Origin: JAENVT01 sp963805445
GTDB lineage: Bacteria; Actinomycetota; Acidimicrobiia; Acidimicrobiales; Ilumatobacteraceae
DNA length: 64,000 bases
Direction: 5' to 3'
NCBI GenBank assembly: GCA_963805445.1
Contig: CAWDUI010000011.1
Location: forward strand, 62,001 to 126,000
The position numbers were made by a program, and so were the translations under genes. This document shows positions 57,341-64,000 of the stretch, piece by piece (within the stretch, counting starts at the first letter, position 1; each line of letters opens with the position of its first letter). The notes under the pieces are model-generated. The model searched no databases, was not told where the DNA came from, and was given only the letters and a program-made list of their open reading frames with translations.

Positions 57341-58192
57341 TCAGGCGCGGGGCACGGAGAGCATCAGGTCGTCATACAGGATCGTCGGCTCGGCATCGAC
57401 GCCACGAGCTTGGAACCAGTTGCAGATGTTCTCGCAATCACGGCGCAGGAACTCGAAGCCCTGTGGGTTGCCGACCAGATCGACCGCCTGTGGGAGGTCG
57501 ATCAGCACGAGGCGCCCGTGATGCACCAACACGTTGTACGGCGACAGGTCACCGTGGGTGTATCCCGCGTCGGCAAGTCGGCCGAGCACTTCGCGCATCT
57601 GGGCGAACAACGCAGTCGCTTCGGCGGCTGATGGCCGAAGTTGGGCCAGACGCGGAGCGGCCACACCGTCGGCGTCGCCGATGAACTCCATCATCAGTTC
57701 CGTGCCCCAGAGCTGAACGGGGTAGGGGACCGCCGCCCCGGCCGACCACAACCGTGACAGCACGGCGAACTCGGCGTGGGCCCATTGTCCGGCGATCAAC
57801 TCACGCCCGAACGCGGTGCGTGTCTCGATGGCTCGGGTCTCGCGGCTCTTGCGCATTCGGCGTCCTTCGAGGTAGCCGGCGTCGCGATGGAACATGCGGT
57901 GCTGGGCGTCGCGGTACTGCTTGGCGGCCAGGAGCACGCTGCGCCCGCCGTGCGTGCGCCGAACCAGCGACACATCGGCCTCCTTCCCGGTCTTGAACAC
58001 GCCGAGGTCGGTGTCGATGGCCGCGGCCGACGTCGACACCCAGTCCGGCAGGGGCGCCGGGCCGTGACTTGCCTCGGGATAGTTGGAATAGGTGATGCCG
58101 TCGTCGACGTGGTCGTCGGTGGCTGGTGCCCGGCGTGGCGCGGGCGGTTCGAAATCGTCGTCGTCGAAGCGGCGACGTGATCGTGTGGACAC
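57341..58192 (-). CDS. RIO1-type serine/threonine kinase
   Basis: Atypical protein kinase of the RIO family, 283 residues. The nucleotide loop is GVFKTGKEADVSLVRR, the catalytic loop THGDLSPYNVLVHHG (Asp and Asn), and the metal-binding motif LIDLPQAVDLVG; helix C contains the flexible basic region (RMRKSRETRAIETRTAFG) usual in bacterial RIO kinases. GTG 58192 has GAGGAG 8 nt upstream. Its 5' leader contains a 14-codon ORF and hairpins, suggesting post-transcriptional control. Bacterial RIO kinases are poorly characterised; the target is unknown. Confidence 0.9.
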   Translation of the reverse strand: MSTRSRRRFDDDDFEPPAPRRAPATDDHVDDGITYSNYPEASHGPAPLPDWVSTSAAAIDTDLGVFKTGKEADVSLVRRTHGGRSVLLAAKQYRDAQHRMFHRDAGYLEGRRMRKSRETRAIETRTAFGRELIAGQWAHAEFAVLSRLWSAGAAVPYPVQLWGTELMMEFIGDADGVAAPRLAQLRPSAAEATALFAQMREVLGRLADAGYTHGDLSPYNVLVHHGRLVLIDLPQAVDLVGNPQGFEFLRRDCENICNWFQARGVDAEPTILYDDLMLSVPRA

Positions 58193-58213
58193 GATGAACT
58201 CCTCGGTGCTTGG

Positions 58214-58234
58214 GGCACCGATCCGTTCGGTGCC
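58214..58234 (-). promoter_or_regulatory. Hairpin between leader peptide and RIO kinase gene
   Basis: GGCACCGA and TCGGTGCC form a perfect 8-bp stem with a 5-nt loop in the 5' leader. On the minus strand the stem begins at the last base of the leader ORF stop codon and ends 21 nt before the kinase start. Confidence 0.55.
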
Positions 58235-58278
58235 TACGTGTAAAAGGGGGCGCGGAAAGCGAAGGCAATGGTGTTCAT
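58234..58278 (-). CDS. Candidate 14-residue leader peptide
   Basis: Minus-strand ORF MNTIAFAFRAPFYT with its own strong Shine-Dalgarno (GGGGGAAGG, 4 nt before ATG 58278). It is rich in aromatic residues (three Phe, one Tyr). Its SD region can pair with its own distal codons in two alternative ways: GGCGCGGAAAG (58249-58259 on plus) with CTTTCCGCGCC (58289-58299), or AAAGGGGG (58243-58250) with CCCCCTTT (58285-58292). This is the layout of a translation-sensing leader; the peptide itself is not recognised. Confidence 0.45.
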   Translation of the reverse strand: MNTIAFAFRAPFYT

Positions 58279-58359
58279 GACCTTCCCCCTTTCCGCGCCG
58301 CAGCGCCTTCTCGAACGGACGTGGTCGACAGTAGTCGCGGCTCGGCGGCGTTCGCCGAC

Positions 58360-58365
58360 TAATTT
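58360..58365 (+). promoter_or_regulatory. -10 element TAATTT, leaderless start
   Basis: TAATTT ends exactly 6 nt before GTG 58372, which decides that start over the out-of-frame ATG at 58370. Confidence 0.6.
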
Positions 58366-58371
58366 CTCGAT

Positions 58372-58875
58372 GTGGACACCTACGAGCGGCTGTGGAACGG
58401 TTGGAGGGCTGCCTACGTGGGTGCGCTGTCCGCCGATCCGGCGACCGAGGGCAGTGTGTTCACGGCGATCTTGAACTCCGGCCTCGACGACGAGGAGAGC
58501 TACATCGTGCATCGCGGCCGGTACGTGTTCGCGCTGCTCAACGCGTTCCCATACGCGACCGGGCACACGCTGGTGATGCCGTACCGGGAGATCGCCGACC
58601 TCGAAGATCTCCAAGGCGCGGAGGCTGCCGAGCTGTGGTCGACCGTGACCGATGCCGTGCGAGCCGTGAAGGCCGCGTACCACCCCGGGGGCGTCAACGT
58701 CGGCGTCAACCTCGGCCGCCCCGCCGGCGGCAGCGTCAGCGAGCACCTCCACGTGCACGTCGTGCCGCGATGGGTCGGTGACGGGAACTTCATGACCGCG
58801 ATCGCCAACGCACGCACCATTCCCGAGGCACTCACCGACACGGCGGCACGGCTCCGCTCGGCATGGCCCCGGTAG
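58372..58875 (+). CDS. HIT family hydrolase/phosphorylase
   Basis: Nucleotide-binding histidine-triad protein, 167 residues, with the catalytic HLHVHVVPRW near the C-terminus and YIVHRGRYVFALLNAFPYATGHTLVMPYRE at the nucleotide site. The order thrS - HIT - pgsA - acyltransferase is that of Mycobacterium tuberculosis, where the HIT protein Rv2613c is a diadenosine tetraphosphate phosphorylase; the same activity is likely here but not proven. GTG start set by the TAATTT promoter. Confidence 0.9.
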   Translation: MDTYERLWNGWRAAYVGALSADPATEGSVFTAILNSGLDDEESYIVHRGRYVFALLNAFPYATGHTLVMPYREIADLEDLQGAEAAELWSTVTDAVRAVKAAYHPGGVNVGVNLGRPAGGSVSEHLHVHVVPRWVGDGNFMTAIANARTIPEALTDTAARLRSAWPR

Positions 58876-58888
58876 CCTGGCCGACGCC

Positions 58889-59398
58889 ATGAGCGACACC
58901 GAAGACCTACGCGACTCGCTACCGGACGATCTCAATGCCAGCGAATACGTCGGGCCGTACCAGTTCCCCGACAACAGCCGGCGGCGGCGCCCGGCCTATC
59001 TGTACTTCGGTGTCGCCGCCGTGTGCTTGCTGCTGTGGCTGTGGCGCCACGGGCACGATCCGGTGCTGGTCAACAGCGGGATGGTCTGGGCGGCCGTCTT
59101 GCTCGGCGCCGTCGGGTTGATGTCGTTGACGTCGGGGTGGAGGATGCACGTCGACGAGAAGCAGGCGTTGGTCTCGGCCCAGGGCGCTGTCGGCTTTCCG
59201 GTCGGGCACGCATCCGCTCAGCAGGTGTGGCGAGGGTTGCGCAGCCGACCGACCTGGCGAGTGTTGGTCTATTCAGCGGAGAGCCCGCCCCGGCAACGGT
59301 CACTGGTGTTGGTCGATGCGGTCGACGGATCGGTGATTGCCCACCTGACCGAGAACAACCCCGAAGACGACTGGGACGAGGTCGAGCGTTCGAAGTGA
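58889..59398 (+). CDS. Small membrane protein, unknown
   Basis: 169-residue protein of unknown function located between the HIT gene and the convergent small gene at 59.4 kb. An acidic N-terminus is followed by two membrane helices (AYLYFGVAAVCLLLWLW and SGMVWAAVLLGAVGLMSLTSG) and a ~75-residue cytoplasmic domain with beta character (MHVDEKQALVSAQGAVGFPVGHASAQQVWRGL). ATG 58889 follows a TAGCCT element by 10 nt. No slip. I see no known family. Confidence 0.7.
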   Translation: MSDTEDLRDSLPDDLNASEYVGPYQFPDNSRRRRPAYLYFGVAAVCLLLWLWRHGHDPVLVNSGMVWAAVLLGAVGLMSLTSGWRMHVDEKQALVSAQGAVGFPVGHASAQQVWRGLRSRPTWRVLVYSAESPPRQRSLVLVDAVDGSVIAHLTENNPEDDWDEVERSK

Positions 59399-59405
59399 CG
59401 CCGGG

Positions 59406-59727
59406 TCAGTCGTCGTCGCCATCTCCCTCGGCAACAGCTGCGATGGCCCGCAACAGGCGCCCGATGTCGAGCGCCGTCGAGCGCAGCGAGTTCAAGGTGT
59501 CGTCGTCCCAGGAATCTGCCGGGAGCGCGTCGACCGCGTCAGCAATTGCAGCGGGGTCCGAGCGCGCTGTGCATCAACCGCGCGGCGATGCCGATCTGTT
59601 CGTTCAGTTCGGCAGTGATGCTCGCGACGTCGCCGGCGGGGGTGTCGCCGACAGCCTCGCGAAGCCGTCGTGGGACTGATCGGAGGGTGACCGCCAGGTC
59701 GCTTGGGGAGGAACTGCTCATGTTCAC
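59406..59727 (-). CDS. Small helical protein, unknown (one slip)
   Basis: About 105-residue soluble protein read from the minus strand between two plus-strand genes. It begins MSSSSPSDLAVTLRSVPRRLREAVG, and after a +1 slip near 59560 continues DPAAIADAVDALPADSWDDDTLNSLRSTALDIGRLLRAIAAV and ends in an acidic tail DGDDD at 59406. Entirely helical by appearance. GTG 59727 is favoured by GGAGG 9 nt upstream; ATG 59721 is the alternative. No function can be assigned. Confidence 0.55.
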
Positions 59728-59785
59728 ATCGTGGCACCTCCCGCATCCACTGTCGACGCACGCCCGGCCGCAGCGGTTCCCGGAG

Positions 59786-59791
59786 TAGGCT
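59786..59791 (+). promoter_or_regulatory. -10 element TAGGCT of pgsA
   Basis: TAGGCT ends 7 nt before ATG 59799. Confidence 0.5.
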
Positions 59792-59798
59792 GGACGCA

Positions 59799-60491
59799 AT
59801 GTTCGACGGAAAGTTCCGTGTGCCCATCGACCGCGCTGTGAAGCCGATCGGCAATGTTCTGCGCAAGACGGGACTCACGCCAGACCACCTCACGATCATC
59901 GGGATCGTCGTTGCTGTCGGCGCTGCGGTCGCCATCGGGTTCGGAGAATTGCGACTGGGCCTGGTGCTGGTCATCTTCGCAGCGCTTCCCGATCTGTTCG
60001 ATGGAGCGCTGGCCAAAGCGTCGAACTCGTCGAGTCAACGCGGCGCGTATTTCGACTCCGTGGTCGATCGCGTCACCGATGCCGTGCTGTTCGGCGGCGT
60101 GGCTTGGTACCTGGCCTCGCACGACTCGCCCCACATGTCGATCCTGCCGTTTGCCGTCATGGCGCTCAGTTCGGTGATCTCGTACCAGCGAGCCAAGGCC
60201 GAGTCGTTGGGGCTCGACGCCAAGGGCGGCTTGATGGAGCGCGCCGAGCGGATCATCGCCCTCTGCATCGGGTTGCTGTTCTCGGTCCTGTTGATCCCGA
60301 TGTTGTGGGTGATGTTGGTGCTGACCACGATCACCGCCGGCCAGCGGTTCGTCAAGGTGTGGAAGCAGGCCGCCGTTGCCCCGGTGACTGCGGCGCGGAT
60401 CGAGATGCGCCGCAGTCGTCGCCAGACGCGACGCGTCGTGCGCACCGAGCGGCGACATACGCGGATCTCTCGACCTGGCCGTCGACCCTGA
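59799..60491 (+). CDS. pgsA: CDP-alcohol phosphatidyltransferase, phosphatidylinositol phosphate synthase-like
   Basis: Membrane enzyme exchanging CMP of CDP-diacylglycerol for an alcohol. The family motif D-x2-D-G-x2-A-x8-G-x3-D-x3-D is seen in PDLFDGALAKASNSSSQRGAYFDSVVDR. Five to six hydrophobic helices and a basic C-terminal tail. In Mycobacterium the gene at this position, pgsA1, makes phosphatidylinositol phosphate from inositol phosphate; the following acyltransferase gene and the MshC-based mycothiol pathway, which both need inositol, support that assignment. 230 residues, no slip. Confidence 0.85.
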   Translation: MFDGKFRVPIDRAVKPIGNVLRKTGLTPDHLTIIGIVVAVGAAVAIGFGELRLGLVLVIFAALPDLFDGALAKASNSSSQRGAYFDSVVDRVTDAVLFGGVAWYLASHDSPHMSILPFAVMALSSVISYQRAKAESLGLDAKGGLMERAERIIALCIGLLFSVLLIPMLWVMLVLTTITAGQRFVKVWKQAAVAPVTAARIEMRRSRRQTRRVVRTERRHTRISRPGRRP

Positions 60492-60517
60492 GCAGTTTCA
60501 GACCGGTGAGTTGAGCC

Positions 60518-61444
60518 GTGGCCGACAACGAATTCGCTGACGCCCGGAAAAGATTGACCGATGCGGCGACCGTCAACACCTATCGATTGGGATCTCTTGC
60601 AGCCCGGTTGATGCCCGGCCCGATGGCGGCCGGCGCCGCTGCGTCGATCGGTTTCGGCGCCAGCTTCGCCAGTCCGGCCCGGCGGCGGATGGTCGAGCGC
60701 CATCTGCAGCGAGTGAACCCGCAGTTGCGTGGTACGTCGCTGCGTGTCGCCGTGCAGCAGGCGTTCGACTACTACGCCCGCTACTACGTGGAGAGCTTCC
60801 GCTTGCCGACCATGTCGAAGGCGGCGGTCGCCCGACCGTTCACGATCGAGGGCTGGCAGCAGGTGCTCGATGGAGTTCAGCAGGGCAACGGCGTGATCCT
60901 GGCCCTGCCGCATCTGGGGGGCTGGGAGTGGGCCGGGCGATGGATGACCGATCAGGGCTTCAAGATGACCGTGGTCGTCGAGGCCCTCGACCCGCCCGAG
61001 CTGTTCGAATGGTTCGCCGATCTCCGCAAGGACTTGGGTATGACCGTCGTGCCCACCGGTCCGAAGGCGGGTCCAGCAGTGCTGAAGGCGCTCCGCGACG
61101 GCGAGACGGTGTGCTTGCTGTGCGACCGCGACCTCGATCGCACCGGCGTCGAGGTCGAGTTCTTCGGCGAACGCACGACGTTGCCGGCTGGTCCGGCGAC
61201 CTTGTCGATCCGAACCGGCGCACCGCTGCTCCCGGTCGGTTGCTACTTCACCGAGCGGTACAACGGTCATCACGCGCTCGTACGACCGCCCGTACCGATC
61301 GTGCGTCGGGCGGGTCTCCGAGAAGACGTCAGCAGGGTCACCCAGGCCCTGGCCAGAGAGTTGGAGTTCCTGATTCGCCGTGCACCCGAGCAATGGCACC
61401 TCTTCCAGCCCAACTGGCCGAGCGACCCGGGCTATGGGGAGTGA
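60518..61444 (+). CDS. Phosphatidylinositol mannoside acyltransferase-like (PatA)
   Basis: LpxL/HtrB-type acyltransferase. The HX4E catalytic motif is ALPHLGGWEWAG; LCDRDLDRTGVEVEFFG and LPAGPATLSIRTGAPLLPVGCYF follow, and the end EQWHLFQPNW is typical. In mycobacteria the homologous gene next to pgsA1 (patA, Rv2611c) acylates phosphatidylinositol mannosides. GTG 60518 is the start; an uncoupled 26-nt gap follows pgsA. The mannosyltransferase pimA, usually the next gene, is not present. 308 residues, no slip. Confidence 0.85.
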   Translation: MADNEFADARKRLTDAATVNTYRLGSLAARLMPGPMAAGAAASIGFGASFASPARRRMVERHLQRVNPQLRGTSLRVAVQQAFDYYARYYVESFRLPTMSKAAVARPFTIEGWQQVLDGVQQGNGVILALPHLGGWEWAGRWMTDQGFKMTVVVEALDPPELFEWFADLRKDLGMTVVPTGPKAGPAVLKALRDGETVCLLCDRDLDRTGVEVEFFGERTTLPAGPATLSIRTGAPLLPVGCYFTERYNGHHALVRPPVPIVRRAGLREDVSRVTQALARELEFLIRRAPEQWHLFQPNWPSDPGYGE

Positions 61445-61568
61445 GCTGGGAAGATGTGACGGTCGACGCGCCCAACCGTCCTGTGGAGTTCTTGGCGCCC
61501 GCTTGGGTACCTCGAAGCACTCCGGGCGCTGTGAATCGGCGGATTGACCTGGTACTCGGGCGTCGACC

Positions 61569-61574
61569 TACAGT
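61569..61574 (+). promoter_or_regulatory. Possible -10 TACAGT before the hydrolase gene
   Basis: TACAGT lies 48 nt upstream of ATG 61623 in the 178-nt gap after the acyltransferase. GAGAGAG near 61609-61615 may serve as ribosome site. Nothing else is recognisable in this gap. Confidence 0.3.
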
Positions 61575-61622
61575 GACCAATTCCCCTGGTCGTTCCGACG
61601 TGGAGCCGAGAGAGTGGGTTGC

Positions 61623-62529
61623 ATGAAGTCGCTTCGGTTGTCGCACGTGGTCATTCATGGTCACGACGTGGGCTACCGGCGGGGTGGCAACGGCGCAACC
61701 GTGCTGTTGCTGCACGGCTTGGCCGGCAGTTCGACCACCTGGCGATCGGTGATGCCGGCGTTGACCGAGAAGTTCGATGTCATCGCCCCGGATCTGCTTG
61801 GACACGGCGAATCCGCCAAGCCGATGGGCGACTACTCGCTCGGCGCCTTCGCCAGCGGGCTCCGCGACTTTCTGGCGGCGCTCGACGTGCCCAGTGCGAC
61901 GATCGTCGGGCAGTCGTTCGGTGGCGGCGTGGCCATGCAGCTGGCCTACCAACATCCCGAGCTCTGTGATCGCCTCGTGCTCGTCAGCAGCGGAGGCTTG
62001 GGTCGCGAGGTCAGCTGGCTGCTGCGCTTGTTGACGCTCCCGGGCGCCGAGCATCTGATGCCGCTGATGTTCCCGAGACTGGTGGCCAACCGGGGTGGCG
62101 ATGTCGGCCGATTGCTCGGCCGTATCGGCGTGCGGGCGCCGAACCTGGCGGAGATGTGGCGCGCCTACTCCTCACTTGCCGGTGCCGAGAATCGCAAGGC
62201 GTTCGTGCGCACCATCCGCGGCGTGATCGAGCCCGGCGGGCAGACCGTCAGTGCGCTCGACCGGCTCTACTTGGCCTCGCACCTGCCGACGTTGATCGTC
62301 TGGGGCGATCGCGACCCGATCATCCCGGTTCACCATGCCCAGACGGCGCACGAGGCCATCCCGGGCAGTCGCCTCGAGATCCTCGAGGGAGTCGGCCACT
62401 TTCCTCACGTCGAGGCGCCCGAGCGGTTCGTGTCGGTGCTGACCGAGTTCCTCGAATCGACGACAGCCGGCCCAGCCGAACCGGGTCGACTCCGCGATCT
62501 CCTCGCGCGCCCACAGCGCCGTCGAGTGA
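61623..62529 (+). CDS. Alpha/beta hydrolase
   Basis: Serine hydrolase of the alpha/beta fold, about 300 residues. Oxyanion loop LLLHGLAGSSTTW, LGHGESAKP, nucleophile elbow VGQSFGGGVAMQLAY (Ser), Asp in WGDRDPIIPVHH and His in EGVGHFPHVEAPERF. The printed frame is open to 62705, through the palindromic repeat, but a one-base correction near 62520 gives a natural end AHSAVE at 62529, which I prefer. Substrate unknown; homologues act as lactonases, esterases or C-C hydrolases. Confidence 0.85.
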
Positions 62530-62600
62530 GATCCGATTTGATGCCGTGCCGGCCTACCACGGGTACACACCGCCTGTTGGGTGCGCCGTTCTCCAGGTTG

Positions 62601-62697
62601 GTTGGGCGCGACTTCGGTAGTGGACGTACCGACACCGAACCCGTTATGCCTGGTTGGGCAAGGTGTGAGTACCAGCAGTACCGAGATCGCGCCCGAC
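62601..62697 (+). repeat. 98-bp palindromic intergenic repeat, copy 2
   Basis: Second copy of the element at 12115-12212, 97 bp long. It starts GTTGGGCGCGA and ends TCGCGCCCGAC, with inner blocks CGAACCCGTT, GCCTGGTTGGGC and AGGTGTGAG nearly identical to copy 1. It lies between the convergent hydrolase and P450 genes. Confidence 0.85.
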
Positions 62698-62765
62698 CGG
62701 GATGAGAGGAGCGTGGGCAACGCCGGACGTCAACGCGCCGGAGCGAACGTTGTCGGTCGCGTCGG

Positions 62766-63986
62766 CTAGCCGAAGCGCACCACGCAGCGGCGAGGTCCGC
62801 GCACCTGGCCGCCGGCCCAGGTGACTGCCTCGGGATCGACGAGGTCGAACTCCGGGATGCGCTCCATCCACGTCTGCAACGCGATCCGCAGCTCGAGCCG
62901 GGCGAGGTTCGATCCGGCGCAGCGGTGGATCCCGGCGCCGAAGGCAACGTGCCGGTTGTGTTCGCGATCGAGGATGACCTCGTCGGGTTGATCGAACTGG
63001 CGAGGATCACGGTTTGCGGCCGGGAACGACATCAGCACGCGATCGCCGGCGTGCATCGGGCAGCCCTGGAACTCGGTGTCGTGGTCGACGATGCGGGCCA
63101 TCGTGACGGGCGAATAGGCGCGGAGGAGCTCCTCGATCGCCATGGGCCAGATCTCGGGCTGCTCACGCAGTTGACGGCGGTGCTCGGGGTGCTGCGCCAG
63201 GTGCCACAGCGACGAGCCGATGGCGGACCACGTCGTGTCGATGCCGGCGACCAGCATCAGGTTGCACACCCCCATCACGTAGTCCTCCGACACCAGTTCG
63301 CCGTCGACCCGGGTGTTGAGCAAGTCGGTGATCAGATCGTCGTCGCGCGGGTTCGCCTTGCGATCATCGAGCTGGGCTCGGAAGTACCCGAGGATCTTCA
63401 GGCGGTTCTCGAGGCGGATCTTGGGGTCCATCAGGCCGATCTCGAGCACACCGCGCACCCACGAGGTGAACTCGTCGGCCATCTCCAGCGGTACACCCAA
63501 CATGGTGGCGATGACGCGAACGGGGATCTGCTGGGCGTAGTCGGCCGCTGCATCGGCCTGCCCGGCGTCGATGAATCCGTCGATCAGTCTGTTGCACAGC
63601 GCACGTGTGCCGTCCTCGTACTTGGCAACGGCCTGCGGAGCGAAGGTCGGCAGGATCGTGCGGCGGTGCCAGTGGTGCTCGGGTGGGTCGGAGGTGATCG
63701 GCGGGGCAGCGACGCCCGCATAGGGGCCCTCCACCTGACCCGTCGGCGGTGGCACGACGATGATGTTGCGCGACGTGAAGATGTCGTGCTCCTGGGCAGC
63801 GGCGACGATGTCGTCGTACCGCGTCGGCATCCACGAGCCTCCCCAGCGCTCCGTGTGGGCAACGGGGCACGAGGACTCGCGGATGGCGTGCATCGCCGGA
63901 TACGGATCGCGCACGAACCCCGGATCGAAGATGTCGTAGTCGGTGGTCCAGTCGGTCGTCGAGTTCTCAGGGGGCATCGTGCTCAT
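62766..63986 (-). CDS. Cytochrome P450
   Basis: Class I bacterial P450, 406 residues, needing ferredoxin and a reductase encoded elsewhere. I-helix AGIDTTWSAIGSSLW (oxygen-activating Thr), ExxR in EELLRAYSPVTMAR, and the heme-binding FGAGIHRCAGSNLARLELR with the Cys ligand. An early segment (TSDPPEHHWHRR) is the C-helix heme propionate contact. ATG 63986 has GAGGAG just upstream. No slip. The substrate cannot be inferred from sequence; related actinobacterial enzymes hydroxylate terpenoids, steroids or fatty acids. Confidence 0.93.
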   Translation of the reverse strand: MSTMPPENSTTDWTTDYDIFDPGFVRDPYPAMHAIRESSCPVAHTERWGGSWMPTRYDDIVAAAQEHDIFTSRNIIVVPPPTGQVEGPYAGVAAPPITSDPPEHHWHRRTILPTFAPQAVAKYEDGTRALCNRLIDGFIDAGQADAAADYAQQIPVRVIATMLGVPLEMADEFTSWVRGVLEIGLMDPKIRLENRLKILGYFRAQLDDRKANPRDDDLITDLLNTRVDGELVSEDYVMGVCNLMLVAGIDTTWSAIGSSLWHLAQHPEHRRQLREQPEIWPMAIEELLRAYSPVTMARIVDHDTEFQGCPMHAGDRVLMSFPAANRDPRQFDQPDEVILDREHNRHVAFGAGIHRCAGSNLARLELRIALQTWMERIPEFDLVDPEAVTWAGGQVRGPRRCVVRFG

Positions 63987-64000
63987 CTCTCCTCATCGCT

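Noticed and set aside
62530..62705. C-terminal extension of the alpha/beta hydrolase through the palindromic repeat
   Set aside because: The extension encodes arginine-rich sequence unlike the family and reads through a repeat that is non-coding at its other location. A one-base correction gives a natural stop at 62529.
1..64000. Programmed +1 frameshifting or quadruplet decoding as an explanation of the many slips
   Set aside because: The sequence around the slips is not one codon or motif, many sites are plain run-length errors, and no bacterial precedent exists for dozens of such sites in housekeeping genes. Over-calling explains all of them.

Overview
High-GC actinobacterial chromosome, most likely class Acidimicrobiia (Ilumatobacter-like) or a close relative; the taxon is inferred, no rRNA or tRNA gene is present. 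Signs are a complete division and cell wall (dcw) cluster without ftsA, a MurE with the meso-diaminopimelate motif DNPR, a mycothiol ligase (MshC), a Bpa-type proteasome activator, an F420-dependent NADP reductase, a DUF3040 protein, an eukaryote-like IleRS behind a T-box, and the actinobacterial thrS / HIT / pgsA / patA neighbourhood. Coding density is very high and genes in a unit usually overlap by ATGA, GTGA or TTGA.

Layout. 1-4 kb: inositol-monophosphatase-like gene (cut by the window edge), small membrane protein, GT2 glycosyltransferase, Nudix hydrolase, DinB, DUF3040. 4-8.4 kb (minus): MoxR / DUF58 / TgpA. 8.4-12.1 kb: ROK kinase, acyl-CoA dehydrogenase, small protein, HNH nuclease, LplA-like ligase. 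12.3-16.9 kb (minus): a signalling operon of blue-copper lipoprotein, hybrid histidine kinase and response-regulator adenylate cyclase. 17-34.7 kb: mraZ-rsmH-ftsL-ftsI-murE-mraY-murD-ftsW-murG-murC-murB-ftsQ-ftsZ-yggS-sepF-divIVA (no murF). 34.7-42.6 kb: T-box, ileS, DksA/histone-like protein, lspA, rluD, an Rrf2 regulator on the minus strand, phosphodiesterase, bpa. 42.7-50.7 kb: dnaE, a protein of unknown function, nitroreductase, DUF255 protein, hemerythrin protein. 50.7-55.1 kb: fabI with a DUF3494 anchored protein, npdG, mshC, plsC-like. 55.3-61.4 kb: thrS, RIO kinase, HIT, two small proteins, pgsA, patA-like. 61.6-64 kb: alpha/beta hydrolase and cytochrome P450.

Two global properties matter when reading the annotation. 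First, about 55 single-base frame slips interrupt otherwise intact and mostly essential genes, and every one I could resolve has the same sign: one extra base. I treat these genes as intact in the organism and give each as one CDS spanning the slips. Second, most transcription-unit starts show a TANNNT -10 element ending 6-9 nt before the start codon, which predicts leaderless mRNAs. Shine-Dalgarno sites mainly occur inside operons or behind structured leaders.

Non-coding structure is rich for such compact DNA. I see a 10-bp-periodic MraZ operator over the mraZ promoter, a 20-bp perfect stem with a short ORF in front of rsmH, a T-box with an ultrashort stem I before ileS, a leader peptide with alternative hairpins before the RIO kinase gene, a 98-bp palindromic element present twice (both between convergent genes), and a 49-bp tandem repeat before thrS. 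I see no CRISPR array, insertion sequence or prophage.
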